DNA of 64,000 nt from Bacillota bacterium (GCA_023391695.1 JAEWAK010000027.1:124001-188000), one strand, 5' to 3'. Counted from the first letter of the stretch, positions 9,107-17,740 are shown. Made by a program: numbers and translations. The notes: generated from the sequence alone by a model not told the origin.

Positions 9107-9123
9107 GTCTCCCGCGGGAGACT
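9106..9123. other. Perfect 18-bp GC-rich palindrome at the stop codon
   Basis: AGTCTCCCGCGGGAGACT overlaps the last base of the GHL10 stop codon. It has no T-tract, so it is not a full terminator by itself. It may protect the mRNA 3' end or add to the terminator 25 bp downstream. Confidence 0.5.
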
Positions 9124-9147
9124 CCCGGTTAGATTAAAGTACAGATT

Positions 9148-9196
9148 AATGCATATTATCGGAAACAATATGTTTCGGATGATATGCATTTTTTTG
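9148..9196 (+). terminator. Strong intrinsic terminator after the GHL10 gene
   Basis: Arms 9148-9167 and 9171-9190 form a nearly perfect 20-bp stem around a 3-nt loop, directly followed by a T-run to 9195. The remaining bases to 9440 hold only promoter-like AT-rich sequence for the next gene. Confidence 0.9.
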
Positions 9197-9440
9197 TTAG
9201 AATTTGGTTGACAATACATGTAAAGCGGTACTCCAGGTATCTGTTTCTATGTCTTCAATGTATATGGATAAAAAATATATAACAAAATTTATCTACAATA
9301 TTCATTAAAACGTTATCTAATGGCTTGTAATTTTTTTGCAGTAATATATAATAATTAAGTAAATATAAGAAGCAAAATATTGAATGAGCAGATTCCTTGA
9401 TAGGTTAAATCATTCATTTACATAAAAGGAGAGAACAGAA

Positions 9441-10598
9441 ATGGAGCAATATAATTTAAGATTAGCTGACCAATCAGATATACCCAATATATTACCGATC
9501 TATAAGGAGAATATAGATATACAATTTCATAGTAAATCACCTTCTGCCGGTTATTCTGATGATGCTATTTTTGAAATTCTTAAACATGAAATTTCTATTC
9601 ATGATGAAATTAGTGGGTTATATATTATTGAAAATTCAAATAAAGAAATCTTAGCAAGCAGTAATATATATTTTTCCCTTCATAGAAACGGATATACTTT
9701 TTTGCGTTTTCATTATAAAAAAGGGTTAAAAGAAGCTGAGGTGCAACAATTATTGGAACTTATGGTCAAACTATGTTTTCAAGATCTTAATTACAATAAA
9801 ATAAATGTGGAAATACGGAGAAGCCAGATTGAATATATCAATATTTTTATAAAATGTGGATTTCAAGAAGAGGTAATTTTACGTGAACATTTTTATATAG
9901 ATGGAACATATGAAGATATAACCCGCCTTGGTATAACAAAGACGGATTATATTAATAAGGTCATATCACCAGTTTTACTTACAGGCGGCAATGTATCAAA
10001 GGATGAAGATTTCAAATTAAAGCCTAATCTTGCCCCGGCAAACCCTACATTACAGGGCGAAAAAATATTTCTTAGTTCCATAACCGATGAAGATACCGAT
10101 CTAATCTATAATTTATATTCCGATTCGGATGATAAGTATTATGCATCTATAGAAGCTGCAGCGCCAAATAACTATCAGACCATAAAAAGTTTATCCCAAA
10201 GAGATAATGATTATAAATCTTTTCGAGAGGGTATTTCCTTTAGTATTAAGAAAAAGGATGGTACACTGGTAGGTACGATGAATGCTGCCTTTATTGATAG
10301 AAGAAACCGCAATTTAATGCTGGGAATAACAATATATAATTCCCTGGAACGTGGAAACGGTTACGGCAGTGAGGCAATCAAATTGTTTACCGATTTTGCA
10401 TTTTTAGAAATGAATATGCATAGGGTATATCTTGGATGTTTCGGATTTAACAGCCGGGCTTTCAATTTATATCAACATCTTGGATTTAAACATGAAGGTA
10501 CTAATAGATCATTTGTTTACAGGAACGGTAATTATTATGATGAATATGTTTTAGGAGTTTTAAAACAAGAATGGCTGGTCCTCAGAGGGTATTTATAA
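9441..10598 (+). CDS. Tandem GNAT-family N-acetyltransferase
   Basis: This 385-residue protein is built from two GNAT domains. The C-terminal domain (about 205-380) is a complete RimJ/RimL-type acetyltransferase. It shows the acetyl-CoA pyrophosphate loop ERGNGYGSEA and the closing motif NSRAFNLYQHLGFKHEG. The N-terminal half (about 1-165) follows the same fold, starting NLRLADQSDIPNILPIYKE and ending FIKCGFQEEVILREHFYIDG, but lacks a clear Q/R-x-x-G-x-G/A loop and may be inactive. Such enzymes acetylate amines on proteins or small molecules; the substrate cannot be predicted. AAAAGGAGAG lies about 9 bp before the start. It stands alone, with a weak terminator following. Confidence 0.82.
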   Translation: MEQYNLRLADQSDIPNILPIYKENIDIQFHSKSPSAGYSDDAIFEILKHEISIHDEISGLYIIENSNKEILASSNIYFSLHRNGYTFLRFHYKKGLKEAEVQQLLELMVKLCFQDLNYNKINVEIRRSQIEYINIFIKCGFQEEVILREHFYIDGTYEDITRLGITKTDYINKVISPVLLTGGNVSKDEDFKLKPNLAPANPTLQGEKIFLSSITDEDTDLIYNLYSDSDDKYYASIEAAAPNNYQTIKSLSQRDNDYKSFREGISFSIKKKDGTLVGTMNAAFIDRRNRNLMLGITIYNSLERGNGYGSEAIKLFTDFAFLEMNMHRVYLGCFGFNSRAFNLYQHLGFKHEGTNRSFVYRNGNYYDEYVLGVLKQEWLVLRGYL

Positions 10599-10606
10599 AT
10601 ACAAAA

Positions 10607-10640
10607 AAAACTTCTTTTTCTCCATGGAGTTTTGTTATTT
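10607..10640 (+). terminator. Probable terminator after the GNAT gene
   Basis: AAAACTTC (10607-10614) pairs with GGAGTTTT (10626-10633), including one G-T pair, and is followed by a short T-rich stretch. Confidence 0.45.
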
Positions 10641-10682
10641 AAATATTTAATCCATTCGTAAGTTGATAATTTATATTTATAA

Positions 10683-11027
10683 TCAGAGGTTATTAAACCG
10701 TTTGATAAGGAAGAGCATGGTATCGTTAAAAAAGCAGTGAATATAATTAATAAATCAATTGCAGTTCCTTGTACAGCCTGTGACTATTGTGTTAAAGGAT
10801 GCCCTAAAAACATTGCAATACCGAAATTTTTTGCTTTATACAATACGGAAAAGCAATCAGCTGCAGGATATTTTTCAATACAAAAGGTATATTACAATAA
10901 TTATATTCAAAAATATGGTAAGGCATCGGACTGTATCGGATGTAAGCAATGTGAAAGGCAATGTCCGCAGCATATAAATATTGCAGAACAGATGAAGAAG
11001 GTATCCGTGGTTTTTGATGTATCCTGA
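10683..11027 (+). pseudogene. C-terminal remnant of a ferredoxin-tailed aldo/keto reductase
   Basis: The frame is open from 10683 (preceded by TAA 10680-10682). It encodes about 114 residues matching only the end of the aldo/keto reductases that carry a C-terminal 4Fe-4S domain. The residues around IKPFDKEEHGIVKKAV correspond to the linker normally preceding the cysteines. Two clusters follow: C-x2-C-x2-C-x3-C (CTACDYCVKGCP) and CIGCKQCERQCP. The NADPH-binding TIM barrel is absent, and no barrel sequence is visible in 10600-10680. A GTG at 10737 could start a 96-residue free ferredoxin, but no good ribosome site precedes it. A MerR regulator follows 116 bp downstream, a common neighbour of aldo/keto reductases. 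I read this as a deletion remnant. Confidence 0.7.
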
Positions 11028-11142
11028 CAAGACCGTAATATTTAAAAAACAATAGATTACGCCGGAATTTTAACCAGGCGTTTATACTAAGCGATATAAT
11101 ATAAAACAGATAATTATATAAAACATAGGAGGTATGAGCCGT

Positions 11143-11529
11143 ATGACAATTGCAGAAGTAAGCAAAAGATTTGGACTATCACAGGACACCCTGCGTTATT
11201 ACGAACGCATCGGACTGCTCCCCGATGTAAACCGTAACAAAAGTGGCTTGAGAGATTATACGGAAGAAGACTGTAAATGGGTAGAGTTTATCAAGTGCAT
11301 GAGGAATGCGGGTCTTCCGATTGAAATACTGATTGAGTATGTTACGTTGTTCCAACAAGGTGATGAATCCATGTCAGCTAGAAAAGAACTATTAATTGAG
11401 CAGCGTAAACTATTAATAGAAAAAATGGAAAATTTAAAACAAACAATAGATCGTCTGACTTATAAAATAGACAGATATGAACAGTCGGTAATTGTAACAG
11501 AAAGGACTCTAAAAAGAACGGAAGATTAA
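11143..11529 (+). CDS. MerR-family transcriptional regulator
   Basis: This 128-residue regulator has an N-terminal winged-helix MerR domain (TIAEVSKRFGLSQDTLRYYE, then RIGLLP), wing residues up to about 70, and a C-terminal coiled-coil dimerisation helix (about 80-120). No metal-binding cysteine set is present; the single Cys in YTEEDCKWVEFIKC is of the aldehyde/redox-responsive AdhR-like type, though one residue proves little. AGGAGG ends at 11132, so ATG 11143 (10-nt spacing) is preferred over ATG 11134 (1-nt spacing). TATAAT at 11094-11099 is a plausible -10 box. It probably once controlled the aldo/keto reductase whose remnant lies upstream. Confidence 0.85.
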   Translation: MTIAEVSKRFGLSQDTLRYYERIGLLPDVNRNKSGLRDYTEEDCKWVEFIKCMRNAGLPIEILIEYVTLFQQGDESMSARKELLIEQRKLLIEKMENLKQTIDRLTYKIDRYEQSVIVTERTLKRTED

Positions 11530-11557
11530 AATCTTTGGATGCAATTTGCACTGGCTG

Positions 11558-11602
11558 AAGTGGTAATAGCTAAGTAGAATCTGGTTATTTACCACTTTTT
11601 TA
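11558..11602 (+). terminator. Intrinsic terminator after merR-type gene
   Basis: AAGTGGTAA (11558-11566) pairs with TTACCACTT (11589-11597) and is followed by a T-run. Confidence 0.75.
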
Positions 11603-12305
11603 TTTATATATGACACACTTACACACTTTACGGATAAAAAGTGCTTTATCCAACACCAATGTGAGTATAGCAATGAATGATAAATAGATAGCAATTTATG
11701 AAAGGATAAAAATGGTAGTAAGTTGTATAATAATATTGTAAATAGTAAAATTATAGTAAATATTTCATAAGGAAAAATGCAAATAATGTAACACTTGAGA
11801 TTCTGTAGTATGAATATTTCAGTAAATGCAAGCTGTAATAAACTGATGCCGGTATATTCAAAATCAATTTCGTGAAACAATATTTTATATTCATCATCAT
11901 CTAAGTCATTTTCTTCCATATGTTTTCTAGTTTCAAGATGCTTTTCATAATACTAATAACCCCTTTATACTAATTCTCAATCACAGAAAAAATCTAAATT
12001 CAATAAAATAGAGCCTCATTAATCAATCTATCTTTAAAATGAAGCGATTATAACCTTAGGTAACATTGCAATTACTTAGGTTAAAACCAACACATTGTTG
12101 TTGTTTTTAAAGAAATTTTTCTTCTTAGGGAGGAGGTGACCGGCAGATGTTTACGGAATATAACACAGGATAAGCTTTGTACTGAAAAGAAAAACAACCG
12201 TCAACCGTCAAAACATGAAAGGGAGTGATTTATAAAAGATAATGTCGAAATAATATACAGGTAAACGGTAACTAATAAAATTATATTTTGTAGGAGGGTT
12301 TTAGT
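11603..12305. other. Long intergenic region before the xylanase; possible leader micro-ORF
   Basis: No well-supported gene is visible. A minus-strand open frame (11509-11919) has no ribosome site and overlaps the merR terminator. On the plus strand a very strong Shine-Dalgarno (GGGAGGAGGTGA, about 12128-12139) precedes ATG 12147 of a nine-codon frame, MFTEYNTG, ending at 12173. This could be a leader peptide or a decayed gene start. A second purine block (AAAGGGAGTGA, about 12219) follows. The xylanase ribosome site is TAGGAGGG about 7 bp before 12306. Near-direct repeats of ACTTAGGTTAA/CCTTAGGTAAC occur at about 12052-12086. Confidence 0.4.
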
Positions 12306-12944
12306 ATGAGTAAATTAAATAAGAAAGTTTTAGCTCTATTTTTTGCAATTGCATTGAGTTTTACCAGCATATTTGCAGGTACCGCACATGCAGCAACAGA
12401 CTACTGGCAAAATTGGACCGATGGCGGCGGGACAGTAAACGTTACCAATGGATCTGGCGGTAATTACAGTGTCAGTTGGACAAACTGCGGGAACTTTGTT
12501 GTCGGTAAAGGCTGGGGCACCGGAAACGCATCCAGGGTATGTAACTACAATGCTGGCGCCTTTTCGCCCTCCGGCAATGGATATTTGACTTTTTATGGGT
12601 GGACAAGAAATTCACTTATAGAATATTATGTTGTAGATAGCTGGGGCACTTATAGACCTACCGGAACATATAAGGGTACCGTGAGCAGTGATGGTGGCAC
12701 ATATGACATATATACGACTATGCGATACAACGCACCTTCCATTGACGGTACTCAAACTTTCCAGCAGTTCTGGAGTGTTAGACAATCGAAGAGAGGGACC
12801 GGAAGCAACGTCCAAATTAATTTCAGCAACCACGTTAACGCATGGAGAAATAACGGTATGAATCTGGGGAGCAGTTGGTCTTACCAGGCATTTTGCGTAG
12901 AAGGATATCAAAGCAGCGGGTACGCTAATGTAACGGTGTGGTAA
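12306..12944 (+). CDS. xynA: Secreted endo-1,4-beta-xylanase, glycoside hydrolase family 11
   Basis: This 212-residue protein has an N-terminal signal peptide (cleavage likely after TAHA, residue 29) and one GH11 jelly-roll domain filling the rest. It is nearly the same length as Bacillus subtilis XynA (213) and closely similar along its length. The catalytic pair is nucleophile Glu106 (IEYYVVDSWG) and acid/base Glu199 (VEGYQSSG). The thumb loop is recognisable (YNAPSIDGT). It cleaves internal beta-1,4 bonds of xylan outside the cell by a retaining mechanism. There is no carbohydrate-binding module. The mature protein has three cysteines (61, 79, 197), more than the Bacillus enzyme. It is a single-gene unit with its own promoter region and a downstream hairpin. 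Confidence 0.97.
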   Translation: MSKLNKKVLALFFAIALSFTSIFAGTAHAATDYWQNWTDGGGTVNVTNGSGGNYSVSWTNCGNFVVGKGWGTGNASRVCNYNAGAFSPSGNGYLTFYGWTRNSLIEYYVVDSWGTYRPTGTYKGTVSSDGGTYDIYTTMRYNAPSIDGTQTFQQFWSVRQSKRGTGSNVQINFSNHVNAWRNNGMNLGSSWSYQAFCVEGYQSSGYANVTVW

Positions 12945-13006
12945 TAGGTCATCTATAATCTGACAATAGATATATGCACCTGAACTTTAAAGTCTATTAA
13001 TCGTTC

Positions 13007-13051
13007 GATATATAAGGCTGGCGGTTTCCACAGCCGGCGGCCTTATATATC
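13007..13051 (+). terminator. Hairpin after the xylanase gene
   Basis: GATATATAAGG (13007-13017) pairs with CCTTATATATC (13041-13051), with further GC pairing inside (TGGC/GCCG). It has no T-tract, so termination efficiency is uncertain. Confidence 0.5.
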
Positions 13052-13134
13052 AAAACGGCACTTATCTGAAATATTACCTAAAATACCTTTACCAATCCAG
13101 TTTATATACCTATCAGTTTAAAGGAGAAATCGCA

Positions 13135-13962
13135 ATGAGAAAACTTCTGGTTTTACTTTTATTGGCAACGATTGTTGTTAGTGCCTGTTCACAGGAAAAG
13201 CAAGTTAGCTTTGTTTTTGTCAAAGGTGGTATTTTTATGAATGCAAAGTCCAACTACTATAAAGAAAGCGTAATAATCTCGGACTTTTATATCGGAAAAT
13301 ATGAGGTGACACAAAAAGAATGGATTGATGTAATGGGAAGTAATCCTTCAGAATTCAAAGGTGACAATCTGCCGGTTGAAATGGTAAGCTGGTATGACTG
13401 TATTGAGTACTGTAATAAAAGGAGTATAAAAGAGGGTTTAGATCCTTATTATAATATAGACAAAAATAAAAAAGACCCGGATATTAAGAGTGATTACGAT
13501 GATATAAAATGGACAGTTACAATCAATGCGAAAGCTAATGGATACCGGTTGCCGACAGAAGCGGAATGGGAATATGCTGCAGGCGGAGGTCAGATAAGTA
13601 AGAATTATACATACAGCGGAAGCAATACCGGAGACGAAGTAGCATGGTATTGGAGAAACGCCGGAAATGAATACTTATCGGGCGACTGGTACTGGCCTGC
13701 GATAGAAACTAACAATAATAAAACACAGTCTATCGGTTCCAAGAGTCCCAATGAACTAGGCCTTTACGATATGTCAGGAAATGTAAGGGAATGGTGCTGG
13801 GATTGGTTTGTAGACCCGGACATTAATAGCGGTTCTTTCCGGGTTTGGAAAGGCGGCGGTTGGATTGGTGACATCATCAGCTGCGAGTCGACTTACCGGG
13901 GTAAGTTTGAGTCAAATGGCAAAGGCTCCGATCAAGGTTTTCGTGTGTGCCGGGGCGATTAA
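13135..13962 (+). CDS. Lipoprotein with formylglycine-generating-enzyme-like (SUMF1) domain
   Basis: This 275-residue protein has a lipoprotein signal (hydrophobic 4-15, lipobox VSAC with Cys18), so it should be anchored outside the membrane. The FGE-sulfatase (SUMF1) fold spans about 27-273: FYIGKYEVTQKEW, MVSWYDCIEYCN, GYRLPTEAEWEYAA, LYDMSGNVREWCWDWF, and the end DQGFRVCRGD. True formylglycine-generating enzymes use a cysteine pair near the C-terminus; here only one Cys sits in the final GFR motif, and no sulfatase gene is nearby. Many bacterial members are non-enzymatic or have unknown functions, so I do not claim sulfatase activation. GGAGA precedes the start. It stands alone. Confidence 0.85.
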   Translation: MRKLLVLLLLATIVVSACSQEKQVSFVFVKGGIFMNAKSNYYKESVIISDFYIGKYEVTQKEWIDVMGSNPSEFKGDNLPVEMVSWYDCIEYCNKRSIKEGLDPYYNIDKNKKDPDIKSDYDDIKWTVTINAKANGYRLPTEAEWEYAAGGGQISKNYTYSGSNTGDEVAWYWRNAGNEYLSGDWYWPAIETNNNKTQSIGSKSPNELGLYDMSGNVREWCWDWFVDPDINSGSFRVWKGGGWIGDIISCESTYRGKFESNGKGSDQGFRVCRGD

Positions 13963-14000
13963 ACGGAACACTACATCTGGATTGATATTTAAAGCAATAA

Positions 14001-14207
14001 TGCATTAATTATAGAAGTAAAAAATCATCTAGTAATATTGATAATTCATATGACTTTAAAAAACTTAAATGTTATACAGAAAACAATTCCGAAAATAATG
14101 ATTCAAGATATGAATATGGGGCTTTTATAAAATTTGTCATCCAAAAAACCAAGTTTATAAAACCAGATATAACTTGGTTTTACAATGGCGAAGTTTTCAA
14201 TGTTTAA
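14001..14207 (+). pseudogene. Possible gene fragment without start codon
   Basis: A frame bounded by TAA (13998-14000) and TAA (14205-14207) encodes 68 residues with no usable start. The end reads like real protein (YEYGAFIKFVIQKTKF, then KPDITWFYNGEVFNV). I do not recognise it. It may be the 3' end of a deleted gene. The rest of 13963-14343 holds two inverted repeats and no other coding signal. Confidence 0.3.
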
Positions 14208-14244
14208 TTATTAGATCATAATTGAGCGATTCCATCATGGAGAC

Positions 14245-14288
14245 AACCCAACTATTCGTTAAACTTGTGTTTTGCGAATAGTTGGGTT
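14245..14288. terminator. Inverted repeat between convergent units
   Basis: The 14-bp perfect arms AACCCAACTATTCG and CGAATAGTTGGGTT lie around a 16-nt loop. There is no long T-run on either side. A weaker pair AAAACCAAGTT/AACTTGGTTTT lies just upstream (14145-14181). They sit between the plus-strand lipoprotein unit and minus-strand decayed genes. Confidence 0.5.
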
Positions 14289-14343
14289 GAGATTTATCTC
14301 TAAGCGTTAAACCTTATTTTCAAATTATGCATTTCAACGAACT

Positions 14344-14529
14344 CTAAAGTAATGCCGTATCGTACTGTGTGTCTTTTTTGAAGGTACTTTCATTGATTAT
14401 TGCCAACAGGTCTATATCGCTGTTGGCACTTTTCTCATTTCTTGAAACCGAGCGTACATTATTATCACGATATAATTCTTGAGTTATTTCTTTTACTAAT
14501 TCTTCATGATTTATCATTCTATCACCCAT
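14344..14529 (-). pseudogene. Truncated MNT-type nucleotidyltransferase remnant
   Basis: About 60 residues resemble the start of a minimal nucleotidyltransferase: a helix (HEELVKEITQELYRDNN), then VRSVSRNEKSANSDIDLLAI. The two metal-binding Asp of the D-x-D motif are present (SDIDLL). The family's G-S dipeptide, normally just before the RNE-like turn, is missing, as if a few codons between two SV dipeptides were lost. The protein ends about 13 residues after the D-x-D motif. No ribosome site precedes ATG 14529 or 14517. It is most likely a dead antitoxin/aminoglycoside-type nucleotidyltransferase gene. Confidence 0.5.
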
Positions 14530-14748
14530 GCATAAAAATATAATTACCAGTTGTGTATAGCTAAAATGTCCTTTGATAAATTGGCATCCCTTTTGGGTTT
14601 TTCTATACCTATTGGAGGAAACAATACCCATAACTGGTATAATTTCGGCATAATTTGCCTGAATCAATGGCATTATGGTATATTTTCATAAATAAGTGAA
14701 TAAAAAGTTCATATCAACTCCTCCTTGTAAATCGTTTATAAATAAAGT

Positions 14749-15531
14749 TCAATTTATGGTCTTGGGTCCATAAATAAACTTATACAATTGAATTGCTTCT
14801 CTCCCATTCACTCTGACTATCTTAGGCGGTTTGGCATATTCGATTATAATTTTTTCATCCTTTTCAAAAATATGTAACCCCTTAGATTCCATCGCATGAA
14901 TAAGAACAGCCTTTTGCTTCGCTGGGAATACTATATAAACAGCACTGTTCCTCTCCGGCTTTAATAATTCAATAATATCATTTGATAAAACCTTCAAATC
15001 AATATCAAAGGGTAGATCGCAGATTATCGTGTTAAATCTGCGGGCATATTTATTCTGCAATAATTTTGTAAGCCCCTGGTACAAATCATACTTAACAAAC
15101 TTCAGTCCCCCATTTTCCCTGAACCTGTTATGCCGTTCAAAAAGAACTATGTTTCTCTTTAGCTCAAAAGCATATTTTGCTACGGAAGGAGTTACTAAAC
15201 AGGCTGTAAATCCGTCACATAACCGGGCCAAATTTTTGGTGGTTTCAACTGTAAAGAAATATTACATATACTCCATATTCTGGTCGACATTCACATAAGA
15301 TTCTGAATTCATATAAGACAGCTCTGCATAAGGAAATCTCAGGTTATTCCGATGGGCATAAAGCCTGTCAATGTTATTGTCATTCATTAAGGATAGTATA
15401 TTCTTATGCAGCTCACAATTAAAAGTACTCTCCCTTTTCACAAACCTTAACCAGATAAATACGTTAGGATGCCGCTTATTATCCATGTATAAACTGTAAT
15501 TATCATACTCTAACTGCAATCCGAAATCCAT
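14749..15531 (-). pseudogene. Predicted N6-adenine-methyltransferase-like protein, interrupted by one in-frame TAA
   Basis: Two open segments (15531-15265 and 15261-14749) lie in the same frame, separated only by TAA at 15264-15262. Read through, they give a protein of about 260 residues. After the stop comes YFFTVETTKNLARLCDG, then a Rossmann-like core and the catalytic-type motif NTIICDLPFDI (the DPPF position), followed by VYIVFPAKQKAV. This pattern resembles the PF10237-type predicted N6-adenine/lysine methyltransferases. The stop sits exactly where the conserved Y-x-F-T-x-E-T-T segment begins, so the two halves are one gene. Downstream Met codons cannot restore the N-terminal portion. 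It is a nonsense pseudogene unless the stop is suppressed or a sequence error. Confidence 0.7.
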
Positions 15532-15875
15532 TATTCACAGGAATAATGAACTTAATTTTCGGTATATCATTGCATATAAATTATTATTTACGAAGCCTGA
15601 TTATAATTCTCAACCTCTTAATTTCAATGTTTTTATTAATTAATATGATACCGCCGCTTTATGTAGATATTATATAGTTTTTCAATACCCGTACGTTTTA
15701 ACATTATCCTTTCGCTGCCATAACATCATTTTTTTTGTATAAATGGTTTCATTCCGTTTCTGATAAGAAAGGCTGATTCTTATCAGGTACAATTCAGCCT
15801 TTCTACAAGTTCATGATTCGCAAGTTATATTGCAGTATTCTTAATACCGTTATCTTAATACCGTTATCCCGGGTA
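15532..15875. other. Intergenic region with terminator-like hairpin and a short direct repeat
   Basis: No gene is visible. AGAAAGGCTGA (15766-15776) pairs with TCAGCCTTTCT (15794-15804), a terminator-like stem. TTAATACCGTTATC occurs twice in tandem at about 15840-15868, next to the end of the small minus-strand gene. Confidence 0.5.
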
Positions 15876-16064
15876 TTATAATGAACTGTCGTTTGAGGAA
15901 TCTTTTTCCACATCCTCAAATTTATGACTGGAGGATGACGGTGCAGAATCACCGCTTACATAATCACGTGTACTGCCAATGGTGTCTTTACTGTTATTTA
16001 CTGCATTTCTTTCTTTGGTATCGGATGAATTTTTTCTTTTTGTATCTTTGGCACTGGATTTCAT
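15876..16064 (-). CDS. Small hydrophilic Ser/Asp/Lys-rich protein, unknown function
   Basis: This is a 62-residue frame with a good ribosome site (AAGGAGG, 12 nt before ATG 16064). The product has no hydrophobic segment and is dominated by Ser, Asp, Lys and Asn, with a DSAPSSSS run. It is probably disordered. I do not recognise a family. It stands alone on the minus strand and is divergent from the phosphoesterase gene. Confidence 0.5.
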   Translation of the reverse strand: MKSSAKDTKRKNSSDTKERNAVNNSKDTIGSTRDYVSGDSAPSSSSHKFEDVEKDSSNDSSL

Positions 16065-16231
16065 TTATCTAAATTACCTCCTTAAAATTTTAAATATTAT
16101 GTGTAATATTAGTATCTTTATACATATACTTAGCTGAAAGAATTCCAATTGCCATTTAACAGTTGCGTGTATATAATTAATGTATTGGTTAAGCATTATT
16201 CCCAGCCATGAAAAAACAAGGAGCAGACAAC

Positions 16232-17632
16232 ATGAAATTTAAAAATAATAATGACATAAAACGGGTTAAAAAGTTTATTCCCTGTGGGGCAGCCATTATA
16301 CTACTTATTTTATTGCTCCAAAACATCTGTTTTACTTATTTGGGAAAAGGCAATCCCAAAATTTCCGGTAAAGATAAAACCATCTACGTAACTTCTGATA
16401 TACATTATTTGTCCGATAAATTGACCGACTTTAAAGAGGCTTACCAGAAATATATTGCTCCCGGAGACGGAAAGCAATTAAGATATATTGATCAGATAAT
16501 GGATGCCTTTGTCTATGATATCCAAAAAGCCAAACCGGATATGCTGATCGTAAACGGTGATCTGACCTGTAATGGGGAAAAAGAAAGCCATAAAGACTTA
16601 GCGAAGAAATTTAAGGCCATTGAGAAAAGCGGTACATCCGTTTATGTAATTCCCGGAAACCATGATATTTTCAACCCCTGGGCAAGATCTTTTAAGGAAG
16701 ACAAACAATATGTGGCAGAAAACATGAGTGACCGGGATTTCAGTAATATATATTCTGACTTTGGTTATGACGAGGCCATATCAAGGGATGAAAATTCCTT
16801 AAGTTACCTTGCGGCTCCTTCGGATGATCTATGGTTATTGATGCTGGATACAAATAAATATTCGGATAATATATCGGTAGGTGTACCTTCCGCAGACGGG
16901 CTGCTAAAAATGAGTACCCAGGAGTGGATAAAACAATGCTGTGAAGCAGCAAAAGAAAAAGGTGCCAATATTATTACGGTCATGCATCATAATATACTGG
17001 ATCACAGCGAGGTTATACGGGATGGGTACACTCTGAATAACAGCGGGCAGATCCGGATTCTTTTGAAAGAATATCAATTAAATCTGGTGTTAAGCGGTCA
17101 TATCCATGTCCAGGATATCAGCTCCGACCAGAAGGATAACCCGCTGTATGATATCGCTTCCGGCGCTTTATCGGTCTATCCCCATCAATACGGTATATTA
17201 AAATATTCGGATCAAGAGAAAAGCCTGGATTATAGTACCAAAAGTGTGGATATGGAAGCTTGGGCTAAAAACAAACAGGTAAAAGATAAGGAACTTTTAA
17301 ATTTTAAGAGCTATTCCGAGGAGTACTTCGGTAAGATAGCTTATAATATGGCTTATAAATCACTGGAGAAAACTGATTATACAAAGGAACAGATAAAATT
17401 AATGGCCGAAACTATGAAAACATTGAATTTAAGGTATTTTTCCGGAACCGAGAACCTCAATTCAAAAGATATAATCCATTCAGAAGGATATAAATTATGG
17501 GCGGATTATCCGGACAGCTTTCTCAAAACTTATATAGCAAGCATCCTGGTTGACAAAGATATGGATGATACCAGATTGCATCTTAGATTTAACAATACAT
17601 ATAATAATGAAAATCCCCCAACAGATGATTAA
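16232..17632 (+). CDS. Membrane-anchored metallophosphoesterase
   Basis: This 466-residue calcineurin-type phosphoesterase has one N-terminal membrane anchor (about 16-36), which puts the catalytic domain outside. The dimetal motifs are all present: D-x-H (SDIHYL, Asp56/His58), NGDLT, GNHD (IPGNHDIF), MHHN, and GHIH (LSGHIHVQD). About 150 C-terminal residues beyond the core are helical and not assigned. Substrates in the family range from nucleotides to phospholipids. I use ATG 16232 because AAGGAG lies 8 bp upstream; the ATG at 16208 has none. A terminator follows. Confidence 0.9.
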   Translation: MKFKNNNDIKRVKKFIPCGAAIILLILLLQNICFTYLGKGNPKISGKDKTIYVTSDIHYLSDKLTDFKEAYQKYIAPGDGKQLRYIDQIMDAFVYDIQKAKPDMLIVNGDLTCNGEKESHKDLAKKFKAIEKSGTSVYVIPGNHDIFNPWARSFKEDKQYVAENMSDRDFSNIYSDFGYDEAISRDENSLSYLAAPSDDLWLLMLDTNKYSDNISVGVPSADGLLKMSTQEWIKQCCEAAKEKGANIITVMHHNILDHSEVIRDGYTLNNSGQIRILLKEYQLNLVLSGHIHVQDISSDQKDNPLYDIASGALSVYPHQYGILKYSDQEKSLDYSTKSVDMEAWAKNKQVKDKELLNFKSYSEEYFGKIAYNMAYKSLEKTDYTKEQIKLMAETMKTLNLRYFSGTENLNSKDIIHSEGYKLWADYPDSFLKTYIASILVDKDMDDTRLHLRFNNTYNNENPPTDD

Positions 17633-17673
17633 TACCTTCTATTTCCACTTATTATATATAATGATAACAAGAT

Positions 17674-17735
17674 AAAATCCTTAAAATGTTATACTGCTAT
17701 TTTCAGCCGATACAACACCTTAAGGATTTTTCTAT
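17674..17735 (+). terminator. Terminator after the phosphoesterase gene
   Basis: AAAATCCTTAA (17674-17684) pairs with TTAAGGATTTT (17720-17730), followed by TTCT. The loop is 35 nt. Confidence 0.6.
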
Positions 17736-17740
17736 ATTAT

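Noticed and set aside
11509..11919. Minus-strand 136-codon ORF with hydrophobic stretches
   Set aside because: No Shine-Dalgarno, it overlaps the merR stop and terminator, and the second half is translated low-complexity AT DNA. The first 40 residues look more protein-like, so a remnant cannot be excluded.
13135..13962. Active sulfatase-activating enzyme
   Set aside because: Only one Cys remains in the C-terminal motif and no sulfatase gene is nearby; only the fold is claimed.
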